Assembly: GCA_973895155.1 (NCBI GenBank) | Contig: OZ316893.1 | Coordinates: 13,578,001 to 13,642,000 of the forward strand | Origin: Marsupella aquatica | Taxonomy: Eukaryota; Marchantiophyta | DNA length: 64,000 nucleotides | Direction of reading: 5' to 3' | Shown here: positions 1 to 14,120 of the stretch, in pieces | How the letters are laid out: each line of letters opens with the position of its first letter | How positions within the stretch are numbered: the first letter of the stretch is position 1 | The notes under the pieces: generated by a model | Databases searched by the model: none | What the model was told of the DNA's origin: nothing | What the model saw: only the letters and a program-made list of their open reading frames with translations | Made by a program: the position numbers and the translations under genes

Positions 1-467
1 AATGTGCAAGTGTCGCCTCCGCCATGAATTACGGACCTGCATGCCTACGAAATAAAGTAGGCATATATTGGAAATCCCCCAAATGCCCCAGCACAGTACT
101 CATCAGGAGACTTTGACGGACGATGACGACGAAGTGACAAGATGCAGTACAATCAGTGATCTGAAACTACTTTGGTACGAGTCGTCCCTCCAGTCCTCAA
201 AAGTGACCCCCCTGCTTCGATTACGGCGTTCCCTGGCCGGTCAATAAAGTTTTCGGATCCCACCGAACTCCGCTATGAGCTTCGCTGACTATCTTCTGGC
301 CCGCCACTCCTATAGTAGGCTCGGGCGCCATCTTTGGCCTGTTCATCCACGCAATTTCCAGTCTACCATCAGCGTTTCATGTTTCTGAGACTGAATGATC
401 GATGCACCTGGCTGATTCATATTCCCCTCTCCTGTGCGCATCAAAGGGGAAGGGGGACAGCAGAGAA

Positions 468-930
468 GGATCATTCCCCTTCAAGTCCACAAATTAGCGC
501 CTGATCAAAGCGCAAATCAGCAGACCAACTGTTTTTACTGCCTTGAAAGAGCAGACCAACTCTTCAGCTATGGAGACAGACGAAGGAAGGAGCATCATTC
601 CCCTCCAAGTCCGCAAATTAGTGCCTAATCAAAGCGGAAATCAGCAGACCAACTCTTTTTTCTGCCTTGAAAGAGCAGACCAACTCTTCAGCTATGGGGA
701 CAGATGAAGGCAGGAGCATCATTCCCCTCCAAGTCCACAAATTAGTGCCTAATCATAGCGGAAATCAGCAGACCAACTATTTGTTCTGCCTTGAAACAGC
801 AGACCAACTCTTCAGCTATGGAGACAGAGGAAATCAGCAGCATCATTCCCCTCCAATTCCACAAAACTAGTGCCTGATCAAAGCAGAAATCAGCAGACCG
901 ACTCATCAACTATTGAGGCAGACATCGTCC
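468..930. repeat. 124-bp minisatellite, about 3.7 copies
   Basis: Units begin with a 'gcatcattcccctcc'-like motif at about 468, 592, 716 and 840, so the period is exactly 124 bp. Copies 2 and 3 are the most alike, and the fourth decays after about 90 bp. The period is not a multiple of three, so the open frames across it are by-products of the repeat and not a conserved protein. Confidence 0.9.
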
Positions 931-2674
931 AGACCACCGGCAACAATTTCTGTCGATAAAGTTGCCTTCGAGCAATCGAACGTGGTGCAACAGAACTCGA
1001 ATTGACAGTGATTTCATTTTTTCGGCCCCCAAATTTGTGCCCAAAAAGTGGTACTGGTGTGGATGACAAAATTAATAAATGGTATTGGTGTTATGCATGG
1101 TAACCCATCCGCAAGAGCTAATAATTGGATACAGTTTTTAATTACATTTCCACTAACGATTTTCCTAATTTATAATATTGTCATTGTTGTATTATAAATA
1201 TATCACAATTTTTGTATATATCTTAATTATTTTGTTAAAATTATCATCTTTATATGAAACCATGGCATATTTGTAAATACAAAGAATTGAAACCATGGCA
1301 TATTTATAAACACAAAGAAAATCATGGCAGTGTTATCAATTTTTAACACCTTTAGTGACAAAGTAATTAAAAGTTATAATGAGATATAATACTTGTAGGC
1401 TGGTAACCATCCCCAAGAGGTGATAGTGTGATCTAATCCAAACGGTGGTGGTGAGCCTTACCGTTATAGCCCATTATCCCCAAGTGACTATGAGTCATTG
1501 AACATTAAGCCAAAGTATATTTGTGAACAATTCAGCTCATTTTTACTTTTACATTAAGAAATTCTCATCAATCACTATCTCCCATTTGCACCTTAGTGTA
1601 TATATCTCTTTCAATTTTGAGAATCCCCAAGCCAGGGTTGGGCCAGGGTTCCATTGTTTTACCTTCGGTTAATGCCTCATAACCATGTATAAACATACAA
1701 AGAAAAACATTCACAAAGAGTTTAAGTAAGCTGCCATGGACCCTGTTTGCTGCCAAGGTCTTCCCAACTGTTCCAATCCACTTGTTGCAGTGTTACTACC
1801 ATGCATTGAGTGGGTAAAAGGGGAAAAAAAGGGGGGGGGGGGGGGGGGAAGGAAAAAGTGGTACAGAATAATGCCCAATGACAACAGCATTTTTGCAACA
1901 AACCGAAGTGTCATATAACATCACTTTTGTACCAACAACCACCCAGTAAAACAACATCACCTCCACAACCACAGTATGATCAAACAAATGACACCACCAA
2001 ACTTCCACAACAATCACAACACTGCAATTGTGACAACCTGCTCACAATGGCGACACAACAGCAATGATAATTATGCAACTTTCAGTTGGGCTTGTGAATA
2101 CAATTAAATAAGGTAAGGATAAGATATAATTATGTAAATATGAGAACCATGTGCTTGGCCCCTTGAAAGGATCCATGTCCCAAACTCAGTTACAACACTA
2201 GTTATGAACCATTAGCTCATCACCCTTGAGCAGTACAACACCTTAAAATTTCAAGGCTACCGTGGCCCCCCAAAAGCTCATTTGACCCCAAGGTAGGTGC
2301 ACAGGTAGATCATCATCTCTTATTTTTGTTCCTCTTCTAAATTGTACATCCTGTCCTAAACCTGATCCGCTATCTCATTAGTGCAATTTCTACTCTGCAT
2401 ACAAAGGGCATAATTATCAATGAGTGTAAGTGATTTGACCAACTATTTGAGCAGTTGGACACTTGCACCAGGTTTGGGAGTAATATATGTCTCGTTGTCA
2501 GCCCTTCTTGCACTTACAAATGCTGGAAAAATGGTCAAATATATCGAGAAGAATGGGATGCCTTGCAATTAGTTAGGGTCTGCACGGAGTGTGCACTTCG
2601 AGAGCGCACAATTCTGGGTGTGAAAAATGCTCAGGCTATCATCGAAATCCTAAGGTCAAGTCCATCTGGACCTC

Positions 2675-2815
2675 AACTTCTCGTGGAGCACCTTCTGAGC
2701 ATCAACATTTCTCTTGGAGCACATCTTAGCATGAACTTCTCGTGGAGCACCTTCTGAGCATCAACATTTCTCTTGGAGCACATCTTAGCATGAACTTCTT
2801 GTGGAGCATCTTCGC
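2675..2815. repeat. 59-bp tandem repeat
   Basis: The motif 'aacttctcgtggagcacc' recurs at 2675, 2734 and, with changes, 2793, giving a 59-bp period. Each unit itself looks like two related halves of about 29-30 bp built on 'ttctcgtggagca' and 'tctcttggagca'. Degenerate copies may continue to about 2945. Confidence 0.85.
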
Positions 2816-3294
2816 GACGGGCATATATGTGGAACTTTCCCTCAGACAAGAAGGCATCAGCTTCTCTTGAACATCTTCACGTGCAGCATATATGTAGATC
2901 AAACATTCCCTAGGAGGAGAAGGCATCAATTTCTCGTGGAGTGGAGTATGTCTGATTTACATGCTCCACAGCAAGTAAATCAGACATTCCCTCAGAGGAA
3001 AAATGCTGTGCATTGCAGATTTGATACTCTGATTAGACAGCCCGGGGCAAATGCCGAACTCCTATGACCAAGGTCGAGCACAAAATTGGGCCAAAGGATG
3101 GTTGCTTGGTAGACGGATTTGTCGACCCTTTCTCCACACAACAAAGTCCGAGAGGGAGAAATATCCATTGCACATGAATGCGGCGTTCCAGGATGCAACC
3201 AAACTATGGCACTGTGATTACAAAAGTTGCACTCCAATCGAATTCGTGTTATTCACATTGACGTATCGAAACAATTCAATTTAATTCATCCAAG

Positions 3295-6200
3295 TCATTC
3301 TGTAGAAGTCTTTTGCGGTCTGTGCTGACTATCTAAAACATAATTAAGTAGGTGACCTGCATGCGACTTCAATACAGCCAGATCTTGGTGCAGAGTCTGT
3401 AGTCGAGTCTCTGCCATTATTATTTCTTCCTTCACGTGGCGAGCCCTTTGCTCCAACCATGCAAGGGCCTCATCACCTTTGGACCCACCAAAACAAGACC
3501 CTGGTGACATTTGATTATTTGAGTAGCCCACTCCAACGTACTGAACCTTCTGTGGTCTGGCCAAAGCAATCATGATGCCAATCTGCACAAGACGATGGTG
3601 TAAATCAGTTCAAAACATGTTCTGGTATTGAAGATCCTCATGGTATACGCAAAGCTGGGCACTGTGACTCCCTGTCTCTACATAATCACATCACTACCCC
3701 TTCATCTCCTCTTCATCATGACAGTTTGTTGCAAACAAGAAACAGTGATTTCCAAAGTACCTGCATCAGCACGATGATGATGCCTATCAAAATGAAGCAA
3801 ACAAGCTGCAGCTGTTTATTCGCTCTGAAATCCATGTTGTAACTCTTGTCCCAAATCTTCTGTGAGGTCAATAATAAAGTTTCAATGAGTGCCGAGCCTT
3901 TCTTCTTCCAACGGTGGTTACGAAGTACTTCTTTGATCCTCGAACCTCGTGATCCTTCGACCTTAATGGATGTCTTCATTAAAGGATGCTCATCCTGTAT
4001 TCTCCGCCCAGGCTGCTCAACTTCCGCTACAACTGGGTCGTCTGTTATAGATCAAGAGCAGACCTCGTCAGTACTCCTCAAATTGTGTTCAAGCATTGGT
4101 GAAGAAAGTGTAAACGGGACCACAATCGGCTTTGCCACTTTGGCTATCAACCAAAGTACAACAACTATGAAACAGCGAAGAATCCCACCTCAGTAACCTG
4201 AGCTATATAATTTTAGAATCTTGCCCTACGAGCAGTTCCTTGTCTCTTAGGTTTGTACTTACCAAGAGTGACCATTTCCCGAATATTTTCTCCAGTACCT
4301 GCACTTGGCGCAGTGGGTGTACTGTCAGCCGTTCTAGTATCAACAGCCAATGCCCGGATCTCTTGTAATACGGAATGAGCCTGCAGTTTCAAACTGTCGT
4401 TCATCAGCATCATTCACTACTCCCAGGCATTCAATTTCGTTGTTCTGGGATAGCTCAGATGAAAAATCTTTACATATCAAGTTAAGTACATTTATCTTGA
4501 AAGCGAGTACGAAATTGACCTCGAGGACTATACTGCGTAACTTCTCCCTTGTCTTAAACGGTTCATTGAAAGAAGTCACACGACGAGCTGATATATAATA
4601 TTGCAATGTGTACTGACCGACCTCTTGGATCCATGTTGTATAAGCTTCTTTACTTTCGTCATGTGCTCCTTGTTCGATTTTGCCTGTTCAGAAATAGAAC
4701 CCCATCAGACAAAGCGCATCCTAGCTTCCTGGTCTTGTGGAATCACAAAAGTCACGCCACTGAGTACAAAGATTATCCCCAAAAATTGGAGATAGAATCT
4801 CATCAGAGAGGACCAGTCCTCGCATTTGGGCGACGGGGAATTCCAAAAGTTATGTCAATTGAATGAAGAGCTTATTTTCGCACAACATTTATCTTATTTC
4901 CTAGTCTCTTAGAATTCTGTGAAACGTTCTAATCGCAGAATGCAAAACCGCCCCCCATCAATTTCCCAAATGTAACGGATGAGGAATCCTGCCGAACGAA
5001 GTCACAGCTATCTTCCAATGATTATCACTTTCTCACTTTCGGCTACGAAGTAGTCTATTGACCACCAATAATTCACCTTTCCAAAGAGTCTTCTTCAGAA
5101 AATTAACACCGAGAGAAACGCGTACAAAGCAATGGTAACTTCCTTTACCACACAACCGCTCCACATCCCATCGAACCTGAAGAAAACATCCAGGCCCCGT
5201 GAGCAGAATTGTCTTCAGTAACCATAACCAAAACTATACATAAAATTCCCATTGATTCTACTTTATCACTTACAATTTAACTTGGACCTCACTCCTCCCG
5301 TCAGAATTGTTGTCTCACATAGCTATGCTAATCTCATAACAGAAAGGCTGCTGTTCTGCTATTATTAGCTCCTTACGACTTAAAAATTATTGAGCAGAAA
5401 AGGGGACAAAAAAACTCCTCGAATTCTATTCTGACAAACTCCCTTGGTACGCAAAGTCTGTGAGTACAGAAAACCGAAAGTAGGTCGCGCTACTTTTCAC
5501 AATTGGAATCAGTTACTAAAGATGGCATTCGCACTGGCATACTAAAATCACCCACACGTACCTCAACACGAAAATAGTCTCCATAAGGAATATCTGTCAT
5601 TTGCTGAGAAGTCTCCAGCACAAGGTGGCTGCCAAAAGCTGTGTCAGATAATTTCTGAACAATCCACCAAATGGAACGACAGCATTGGTTTCGAAATAAA
5701 CCAAAGTAAACTGGGAAGAGAGGCGAATGACAGAATATGTTTGGAAACCGTGCAGATATGGACAAGAGATTACCTGTTCCGATAGACTCGAAATCGCTGG
5801 GACTCGTGACAATAGGTTGACTTTGGTCCTGCAGAACAATAAATTACAGTTCGAACTTAATATCATCAAAGAGAAGCTCATACCCATTCAAAACTTCAAC
5901 ACCTACTTAGATTAGCAAAATAAACATCAAGACAAGAACCTCGTCCAACAAACTCACCGAAATACAAGTTGATAGGATGTCGAAATGATATGTCCCGAGC
6001 ATGTCCGAAATGCCGGTGCTTTGCCCATTGAGTACACCGAAAATCTGCCACCAAACAATATGAATACAGTTTGAGATCACGACGGACACTTCTTCACACT
6101 AGCAAATCGCTTGAATACAAAAGGCCGCAAATTCCAGGGAAAGCGTGCACCCGGATTGATGTGTTGTTAATGGAATTTTAAATTAAAAAACTCATATTTA

Positions 6201-9200
6201 TAAAAAAATGAGAGAAAAGTTCGACATTATACTTGTGGTGACATGGATTCGGTACAGGTCTTGTGCAAGGTTTCAGTTTCCTCTTTCCTCTGTCCAATTA
6301 GCTACTAACAATGACGGTTCATACAACTCAAGCCAGGGGGCCCTTCAAAACTACACCAACAATCCTTCCAATTTCTTCCGAGTAGAGAAGATGCAACTGA
6401 GTGACACATTGTGATGTATTTACACAATCTCATTACTGAGCGAGGCGTAAAGTACTTCCATGCGGATTACCACATTGAAATTGTCTCCAGATTGTCTCCA
6501 AAAAACACATTGGACATTCTCAATCTGATTCCAGAGAACAAAAGAAAGGATCGCCTACCATCATCTCCACATTTCGTATGAAATCCCTTGAAAAACCCAA
6601 CCGCATCATCTGAAAAGAATAGCTGAAAAAATTCCTCGACATCGACCTGCAAATGTAACACGCTTCCATGTCAAGACAGGAGGCCCAAAGAGACAGGACT
6701 ACAGTTTCATACCACGAAAATTTATCTCTAATGAAATGTATACCCATGTGGTATTGACATGTACTTACAGCAAGTTCGGATTCCACCAACGTCTTGTATC
6801 CATCAGGCACTGTTTACATGACATTTGCGGCACAATTCACAAAATTCTTGTTAATACAAAATGTCCGCTGTTTGAAGAGAAGCAAGTCAGTAGTGTCAAT
6901 CCAACCACAGTTGTCAACTACCATTCTTTGCAAAATCCACGAGAGATTGACAGCTGAGAGAAAGTTTCCCACTCTACGCCTTGTGCAAATATCTGAAAAA
7001 GGAGCGGGAATTTTGGAACAAAGACAAACATTGACTACTCAGATAAGAGAATAGCTACCGATAGCCGTGAATTGGCTACAGCTTCGCCATGTACAAAATG
7101 TCATTCCGAGAAATTTATTTGCCTACCTGTTGGCTAGGAATGAGACTAATTCTGGAAATTGTGTGATCATGAGTGTCCGGAAAGCATCCTAAATTTATCA
7201 AACTCGAACTGGGGAAATCCCAGGAGCCCCACTTTATGGAAATTAACTCTGGAGGCGCTGAGAACTTACTTCCAGGCGCGTCCGAGTCCTCAGGCTCCCA
7301 AAGAGGAGAAACTGACGTTGTGGAAGTGCTAGAGCTTTCGTTGACGCTCAGTCTTTCATCGGTAACACCCTCTGCGGAGGTTTCGAGATCTCCTGCTTCA
7401 GTCGGTTCTTCCACAGTTACTACATCTCTTACTTCGTCGGATGAAGGCGGCGCTACGAGATTGGGAATCTCTTCCATAGTCCTGTGTTACAGAGACCACA
7501 GGAATTCATTACGAATCGCCCGAAAACGTAGAAATTCTTGCGACAAAGTCGGAATAACGACCGACTCTCGCATTATCAACGAAACTCAGTCTTTGCACGA
7601 AGGCTATATGTCAACGGGGATCGCGTACCTAGGAGTGTACGTTTCCTCCGGTTGAATGCTGGCTGCCCTTTGTGGGCTTCGCCAAGACGAAGAGAGTCCT
7701 CCAGAATCTATCGAATTGCGACCTTGAGATGGAGGACTCTGTAGCACACACACAGCAACAGTCAGGTCGGCGTGAGGATTGTTTGTTTCTAGAGCCGGGA
7801 CACTGATCATAGTTGCGAAATTATACAGTTTCTTCGCAACGGAACCGTTGGTGGCGGATGGACGCCAATCCACAAAATGATAATAACAGGAATTGTCACT
7901 GTCAAATGCGACAAACAGAGGAGAATCAATGTCTCGTACCGACATAGGCGAATAGTGAGAACCCAGAAAATTCCGCGCATAACCGCTGTGCTGAGACCAC
8001 CCATTGATGATCAGACGATAAGCTTCGTCGCGGGAGAGGAAGGAAGCAAAAAAGTGCTGCAAAAAACACAAACACCCATTTGATTCGGAACGTTTCCCAT
8101 CATCATCATCATCCTTGTTCGAAATCATGTGTGCACGAACAAGACTCTGCTGCTGCTGGACTCCTCGTCTTCCCGGAAAATCATCAGTCCACCAAAACGA
8201 CACACGAACTCGTCTTCGTCTTCGTCCAAATCACATAAGCATCACAGAGGATCACCACATTCGGCCGGCGAGCGAACATTCATGCACGCGATTGGTTGTA
8301 CGAGTTGGCAACTGGTCTACCAATCTGCTGCACTGCTGCTGATCAACGACAACTACAGGTACAGCAAAGGATCGGAAAATCATGCGTAATTCTTTGCTAA
8401 GAGAGCAACGAGCCCCGTACGTTCCAACAACAAGCCCCCACTCCCTACGTCCCAACGACAAGACAGTCCGAACTCCCCAGGTCCCAACGTTCAGTGAACT
8501 AGTCGGCTGATGACGCGCAAGACGACGTCACGGTCCGAGCCCGACCGAACGCGCACAGCGGCTGCTGGAGTGCAGCGAGCATCTGGTTTGCGTTGCAGAG
8601 AGTGGTCCCTGTCGGACCTCATCGGTAACAAAGAAAACGGGACAAAAACGTGACTACTAACATGAAGAATAGGGACCATACGAGTGAGGACTTTTTACTC
8701 ATAAAGCGTCCAGGGAAACACCCGATTACTGCGGTAGTTCAAGTACAGAGTAAGTTGGGGGACTAGGGAAGTAGGGAGTAGTTCACACAGACCTTTTTGC
8801 CCCAACTTGTGATCTCAATGGCATTAGGGAAGACTCCAGCGGTCTTGGCCTTGCGAACGCAAGTTATGTCCTTCAGCGGGATCACTTTCTGCACAGAATG
8901 ATGCCAAACCCCATAACATAGCTGTTGTCAAAACATCGGAACGTCTGCTTTACTTTGTGTATGCTCTTTCTCTTCATGTAAATTACAGCACGTGATTATT
9001 TTCACGGCAACCGACAATGTACTGCAATTGTGGGTGACATTATTGATCGTTAGCGTGTAACACGAAGCAGCTGACAAGAAGCGCCATGACAGAGTTGTCA
9101 CATAACTTAAAGTAAAGTAATCGGCTGGAGACTACTTGCTACTTTACGCACCTTCTTTTCATAGCCAAAAATGTTGGAGTAGAAACACACGTACCGCTCG

Positions 9201-12200
9201 AACAGATACATGTGACCCTGGAATTATTGAAGACAGCTGTTAAGGTGGATGGCATAGCATGCTCAGGATGAGACCGTAGCTACGGTGCTGATGTACCAGT
9301 AGAATGTTGTAGACAGAGACAGAAACTTGCAATTCAGACTGAGAGGACAATCCCATCTATGTGTACTTTCCTTGTAATGACAGCGCGTCAAAATATGAGA
9401 TATTCCGTGTATGACATCACTCCATACCATGATAACCCTCATGATAACCCTCATTGTTTATTTTAAATCAGTGAGTGCACACCGTATATTACATATTACA
9501 AACATATGTGTGATTAACGCGCAGGGATGACAGCATGGTCAAAGCGCATTCTAGTTCTAACCGGAAAAAGATGTGCCCACAAACCTGGAGGAGTATCTTT
9601 TTCTGTAGTGCACAGTTGAAATCTTCAACCAAAGCCTGCAAAAGCAACAAAAATGAACCTGCCTCATCAGCGGCATTGACATATCCGTGAGGATGCAGTG
9701 ATCTAAGCAGTCAATCCTGATTAGAGTGGTAACAACCTAGCACTGTCACAAGCAAACTAAGATCGGTGGCGGACAAATATCCACCACCCAACCGATAGTG
9801 TCTAGAAGTATAGATTTCTTGGTCTCCTCTTTTCCTAACCGTATACAAACAATATGGCGAATTTGGTAGATTAATTTGGTAAATTCTTTGCGAACATCTT
9901 GGTATGTCTTTGGTGAATCAGGTCTTATAGATTCATGGTGAATTTGGTCAATGCTTTGTCAGAGTAAAGAAGCTTTGCAATCGTGGACACGTACCTCCTC
10001 GGGAGGCAAGTGGAAGAGCTGCCTGTACTCCTCACTCTTCACGTAAGTGCGTGAACTTTGTGATGCCTGCAGCCGCAGAAGAGCTTGCGTGAGCGAGTTG
10101 AAGTCACTATCCTTACAAAAATATTATCTCAATTGCCTAATTTGAATCTTTTAACAATGCGTTCGTGGGGACTCCACGTACTTGCCCACTTGCTGAACCA
10201 GAAAGTCAGTCCTCACAAAACTCGAACTAAGTTGAGGGGGAAAAACTGTTCATCGATGGTGATTCGGAAAGCGTCCATGGCTACTGAACCAGAACACTAT
10301 GGTTTTAAGAAAAGGCTGTCCTCAATTCAGACAATCTGACCACATCACAGGTTAACGACAGCTGCCAGATCCCAACCTCTCATCACTCCATCTCTCATTG
10401 TGGGCCAGGCTATAAAGGCCATTGCAGCGATGGTAGGCACGCAAGTTTGGCCAGCGGTAGAAAAGCAGTATCGACACTCATCCATAGTGATTCCTTAACA
10501 GGTCAGTGATCGTCAGACAATCCCTCGAAAACGAACAAGGCTTGGCTTTCCTCCCCCGTACTTCCAATTGCCACTAGTGGTGCTTTTTCTGTTGCTGTCT
10601 CTCTGGTCTTCGCATCCGAAGTGTCATTGACCTCCAGTCTTGACAGAAAACTCTCCGAGAAGTTCCCTGACCTGTATAATATCGCACACATCTCACTGGT
10701 CCATGGCAGTCGCCTTTAACCCTCCATCCGAATGCATGATTGAGAAAACCCTAAGGGTCAATCCTGCCCTCGCCTTAGGTAACCACCCCTGATCTTGGAA
10801 AACAACCGGGAAATTCCTTGCTGCCATCCTCCTTGATATTCTTACTATCCTTAAGTACAATCCAGCTGTTGCTCTAAAAACAGACCCTAGCTGTACCGAC
10901 GTGAGAGTCTCGCGTCTACCATCAATGCTCTAATTGCGGCATGATACATTTGCTACATTGCCAACCCAGCTAATCAATCTCCGCAACAATTGAATACCTC
11001 CGCACCAATTCAGCCTTACCTCTTACACGCAAGAGCTTCCTGATTCTTGTATGTCACCAATTAAGCACCGGAATTTGCCTCAAGGGTATGTTCTTGCCTA
11101 TTGAGTTTCTATTTCTCCATAAAATGCATACTTCTTCGCCAAAGGGCCTTGATTCATCTGCGCTTGTGAAAGACAGACCTTTCTACTCCGCAGAGCCAGA
11201 AAACACTGGTAACGTGCAAATGGCCTCCCTTCGTGAGAACTTCAGTAGCGTACTAGACTCACTGGTATGTGCTGGAAGCCTCTAAGGGAGACACATTAAA
11301 CCCTTCCATGGAGGTCATCGCGTGACAGCTCACATTCCCAGAGCAAATTATTCATTGACACCATAACGTGATGCTGTCTTCAAGGCCTCATGAATAATTA
11401 ACTCACCGGAGTGCTTTGCTTCCGGCTCCTCCCTGTTCCATCTCACCATACAACACTGTTTTCGACCGTAATGGCCAGACCTCTCTCGAGTGAAAGTTTC
11501 TAGATTCGAAGTAAACTGACCCGTTAAGAACAACTGTAGCTCACATTGTCATTTGAGAGCTTAAACAATGAGATCACCCACGACGTGCAATCTTGCGAGA
11601 AGCATGTGTAAACAGAAGCAATGCCGCTCCCTTGACGATAACTACAAAGATAATAAATTTAGGAACAACTGTGCCCAACGGTGCTTATGAAGCCAAGTAG
11701 CGTTCGCTAAGGTAATTGCGTTCATAACGCCAACTTGTGGGCAGTAAGGACAACGCGTGACTATCTATCTAACTCAACATGACGAACGAGAATTGGAAGG
11801 CCAAAGATTGAATTCCCGATAAATATTGACTTCCATTCGCGACATGGATAATTTGTTCATTTTAATAGCATCGCTTGTGACGAGGCAGAAAAGGTGCACA
11901 GACAGACATTCTACAACATTGCAAATTCTCGTGTCACAAAATTGTCACGAAACCGAGCAAAATGCATTGGGATCTCAAGACTTACAAAGACTGAACAGCT
12001 AGACAATTCAGGTTGGCCAAGATTTCTCACCTCCAGCCTGGAATCGCTCCGCTGAGTATCGGATTTCTCCGATCTGTCAGATTTATTGCCATCGCTGAAC
12101 ACCTCATTCTTCACAAGCTCGGGACCGGGACTCGCGCCAGGAGAGTTGGAGTTAGGTTGAGAAGAACGACCGGTGGGAGACGCCTCTAAGGCAGGAACAT

Positions 12201-12570
12201 GAATAGGAGTGGTGGCAAGAGGCGCGGGTTTTGGGGACGATGCACCGGACGTTGGCGCAGAAGAATCCGGTCTATCCATGAAGTACTGTACGAAGCCAAA
12301 CAATCCTGAGTTCTTCAGTCCATTGTTGCTGCTCTCCATAAGCTGTCCCAGTCTCCCTTCTGCTCCTCCTCCTCCTCCCCCTCCCCCTCCCCCTTCTCCT
12401 GGCGGTGTTGCTCCTCCCTCTTTGCGTTTCGATTCTTGTCTCGTGAGTTTCGAGTCCTGCCTACTGAGTTTCGAATCCTGCCTGGTAACCACCTGAGGCC
12501 CCGGGCTCGAACTATTGTCACCATCTGACGTTACTGACCGACTCTCCGTGACCTCCCCGTCTGTAGGCAT
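3295..12570 (-). CDS. VAD1: VAD1-like GRAM and VASt domain protein, 18 exons, 816 aa
   Basis: Exons in transcript order, as window positions: 12031-12570, 9995-10066, 9585-9635, 9152-9217, 8793-8888, 7940-8056, 7629-7738, 7270-7481, 6769-6809, 6559-6646, 5958-6044, 5774-5828, 5562-5628, 5077-5176, 4622-4683, 4263-4380, 3761-4041 and 3295-3582. They sum to 2451 nt; every junction is GT-AG and phase-consistent. The Ser/Gly-rich N-terminus (1-180) carries three 'RQ(D/E)SK' repeats and a Gly run. A GRAM domain follows (about 192-292, with 'FLSRDEAYRLI'). The VASt domain (about 430-590) has 'VEEFFQLFFSDDAVGFF' and 'TSQQMTDIPYGDYFRVE'. One membrane helix lies at about 704-729 and a coiled coil at about 758-795, ending near the stop. 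In the family, VASt binds and transfers sterol-like lipids at ER contact sites, and Arabidopsis VAD1 limits cell death. The function here is inferred from that order. The exon 6/7 boundary is the least certain. Confidence 0.93.
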
Positions 12571-13954
12571 AATAATATTCCAACCCAGAGAAAAGCTCGC
12601 AATTCGTGCCTTTCTTCCCTTGTTTCACAATCTGTTCAGACAGTCAATTATCCGCGCTCTTCTAAACTCAGCGACCTCCCGGTCTGGAAACGACTCTCCA
12701 ATCAGAAGACAAGGCTCAAAACAAATCTTGCCCGTCTCCCTTCCGTCCTTCGTTTCTTTCATTCATACTCTGTTCAGCCAATCAGTCATCGCCTTCCCGA
12801 ACACTAATCGAACGTTCCACACAAACGGACTCCGGAAGATGTCTACCAGTGCACTGTTGGACATACTCGAGGACGGGGACAGTAATACTCCAAGAAATGC
12901 ACCACCACGAAAGCAAGCAGGCATTCCTCCAACTCCAACTAGTAGACGCAGCAGCCCGGTCCGATTGGGGATCCCACACTCTTGCTCTGCTGCGAACGAG
13001 CCCAACTGACGCACAGAATACGTTGGTCAGCACAGAATCTGCCTCCTCTCATCAGACCAAACGACTGGCCCAAAACCCACATCATTCTCCACATACGGTA
13101 TCATTGAGCAGAAGAGGATCCCAAATGCCACGCTCCTTCATTAATTTTCTGTTTTCTTCTGCAGAAGTGGAATCAAGCCATCACTCAATGATCATGGAGT
13201 ACTCGGAAAACTGAAAAGCAAAGAAACAGTGGAATAAATAATAAATCAGCCCCTTCAATCAATGATCATGGAGCTCTCTACTGAAACCTGAAAAGGAAGG
13301 AAGCTGCTGCTGCTGCTGCTGCTCTGAGGAAGTAGTCATCATGACTCACAACCTGACTTTCATCGAAGGGGCAGCAGGATTGCAGGAGGCGGGGGACCTG
13401 GTGGGCTGGTGGAGTGGTGGTGGCTGCGATGCACACGGGAGCCCATTAATTTGTCATCTTCTTGGCTCCGTCATCGACTCATCGCCCTCCGGTTCATTAT
13501 TGCGCCTCTAAAGTCGTCGTCGTCACTACTTTACTATTCATCACCCTGTCACCATGGCGAGTGGCAGACAGATCCCGAGGCCTAGAAAAAAGCCTACTCT
13601 TACTAGTTACAGAATACAGAGCCCCTCCCTCTCCTTCGATCTTCAATGTGCCAAAGAACCATAGCCATCGCATCTTCTTCGCCTCTTGGGTCTTTACGGG
13701 CTGCTGCCATCATCAATCGCCTCAATAATCAATCAATGACGAATCAATCCGTCAATCGTCAATAATCGTCAATCAATCAATGAGATCGTTGGCCGAACAT
13801 TACCCTCTGCTTTGGGCCCGGGCTTTGGGGAAACGAACGACTAGAGGAGTCCGATCGAGTGTATTTTTTAACGATTTTTTTTTCGTTTTCAGCAAGTGTG
13901 TCGAATGTAGCCTCTCTATAAGGAGGTGCCCCCTTTGCGCCGTTTTTCCTTTGC

Positions 13955-14120
13955 CTTTATTTTTATTAATTTGCCTTTATTTTTATTAATTGGGTTGTTT
14001 TGCTTTGGGACCTTGTCTCCACATTTGGCGTTTTTGTTTTGAGTCATTTCCCCTTTCCCTTTATTTGGGTGGCTTTGCCTTTGTGACCTTGTCTCCAGGT
14101 TTGACATTTTTGTTTTTCTT
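13955..14120. repeat. T-rich tandem repeat
   Basis: The 18-base unit 'tttgcctttatttttatt' occurs twice around 13960-13990. It is followed by two diverged units built on 'gaccttgtctccaggtttg' and 'gtttttgttttgagtc'. A related diverged sequence lies at about 60195-60260, so this belongs to a dispersed family. Confidence 0.6.

Larger units (their letters stand above)
1..3294. other. Gene-poor stretch left of the VAD1-like gene
   Basis: No gene can be supported here. The stretch holds two minisatellites (listed separately), an 18-base G run at 1831-1848, and AT-rich sequence near 1240-1400. That AT-rich part contains two short direct repeats of a 'catggcatatttgtaaa'-like motif, which recurs near 47265. 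A 54-codon open frame at 83-247 (+) has coding-like composition but could not be joined to any other exon. Confidence 0.5.

Noticed and set aside
83-247. 54-codon plus-strand frame with coding-like composition near the window start
   Set aside because: It could be a last exon of a gene entering from the left, but there is no recognisable domain, and the upstream part lies outside the window.
12839-13009. 56-codon plus-strand frame just upstream of the VAD1-like gene
   Set aside because: Divergent position and a Ser/Pro/Arg-rich sequence are suggestive, but there is no donor site in frame and no similarity I recognise.
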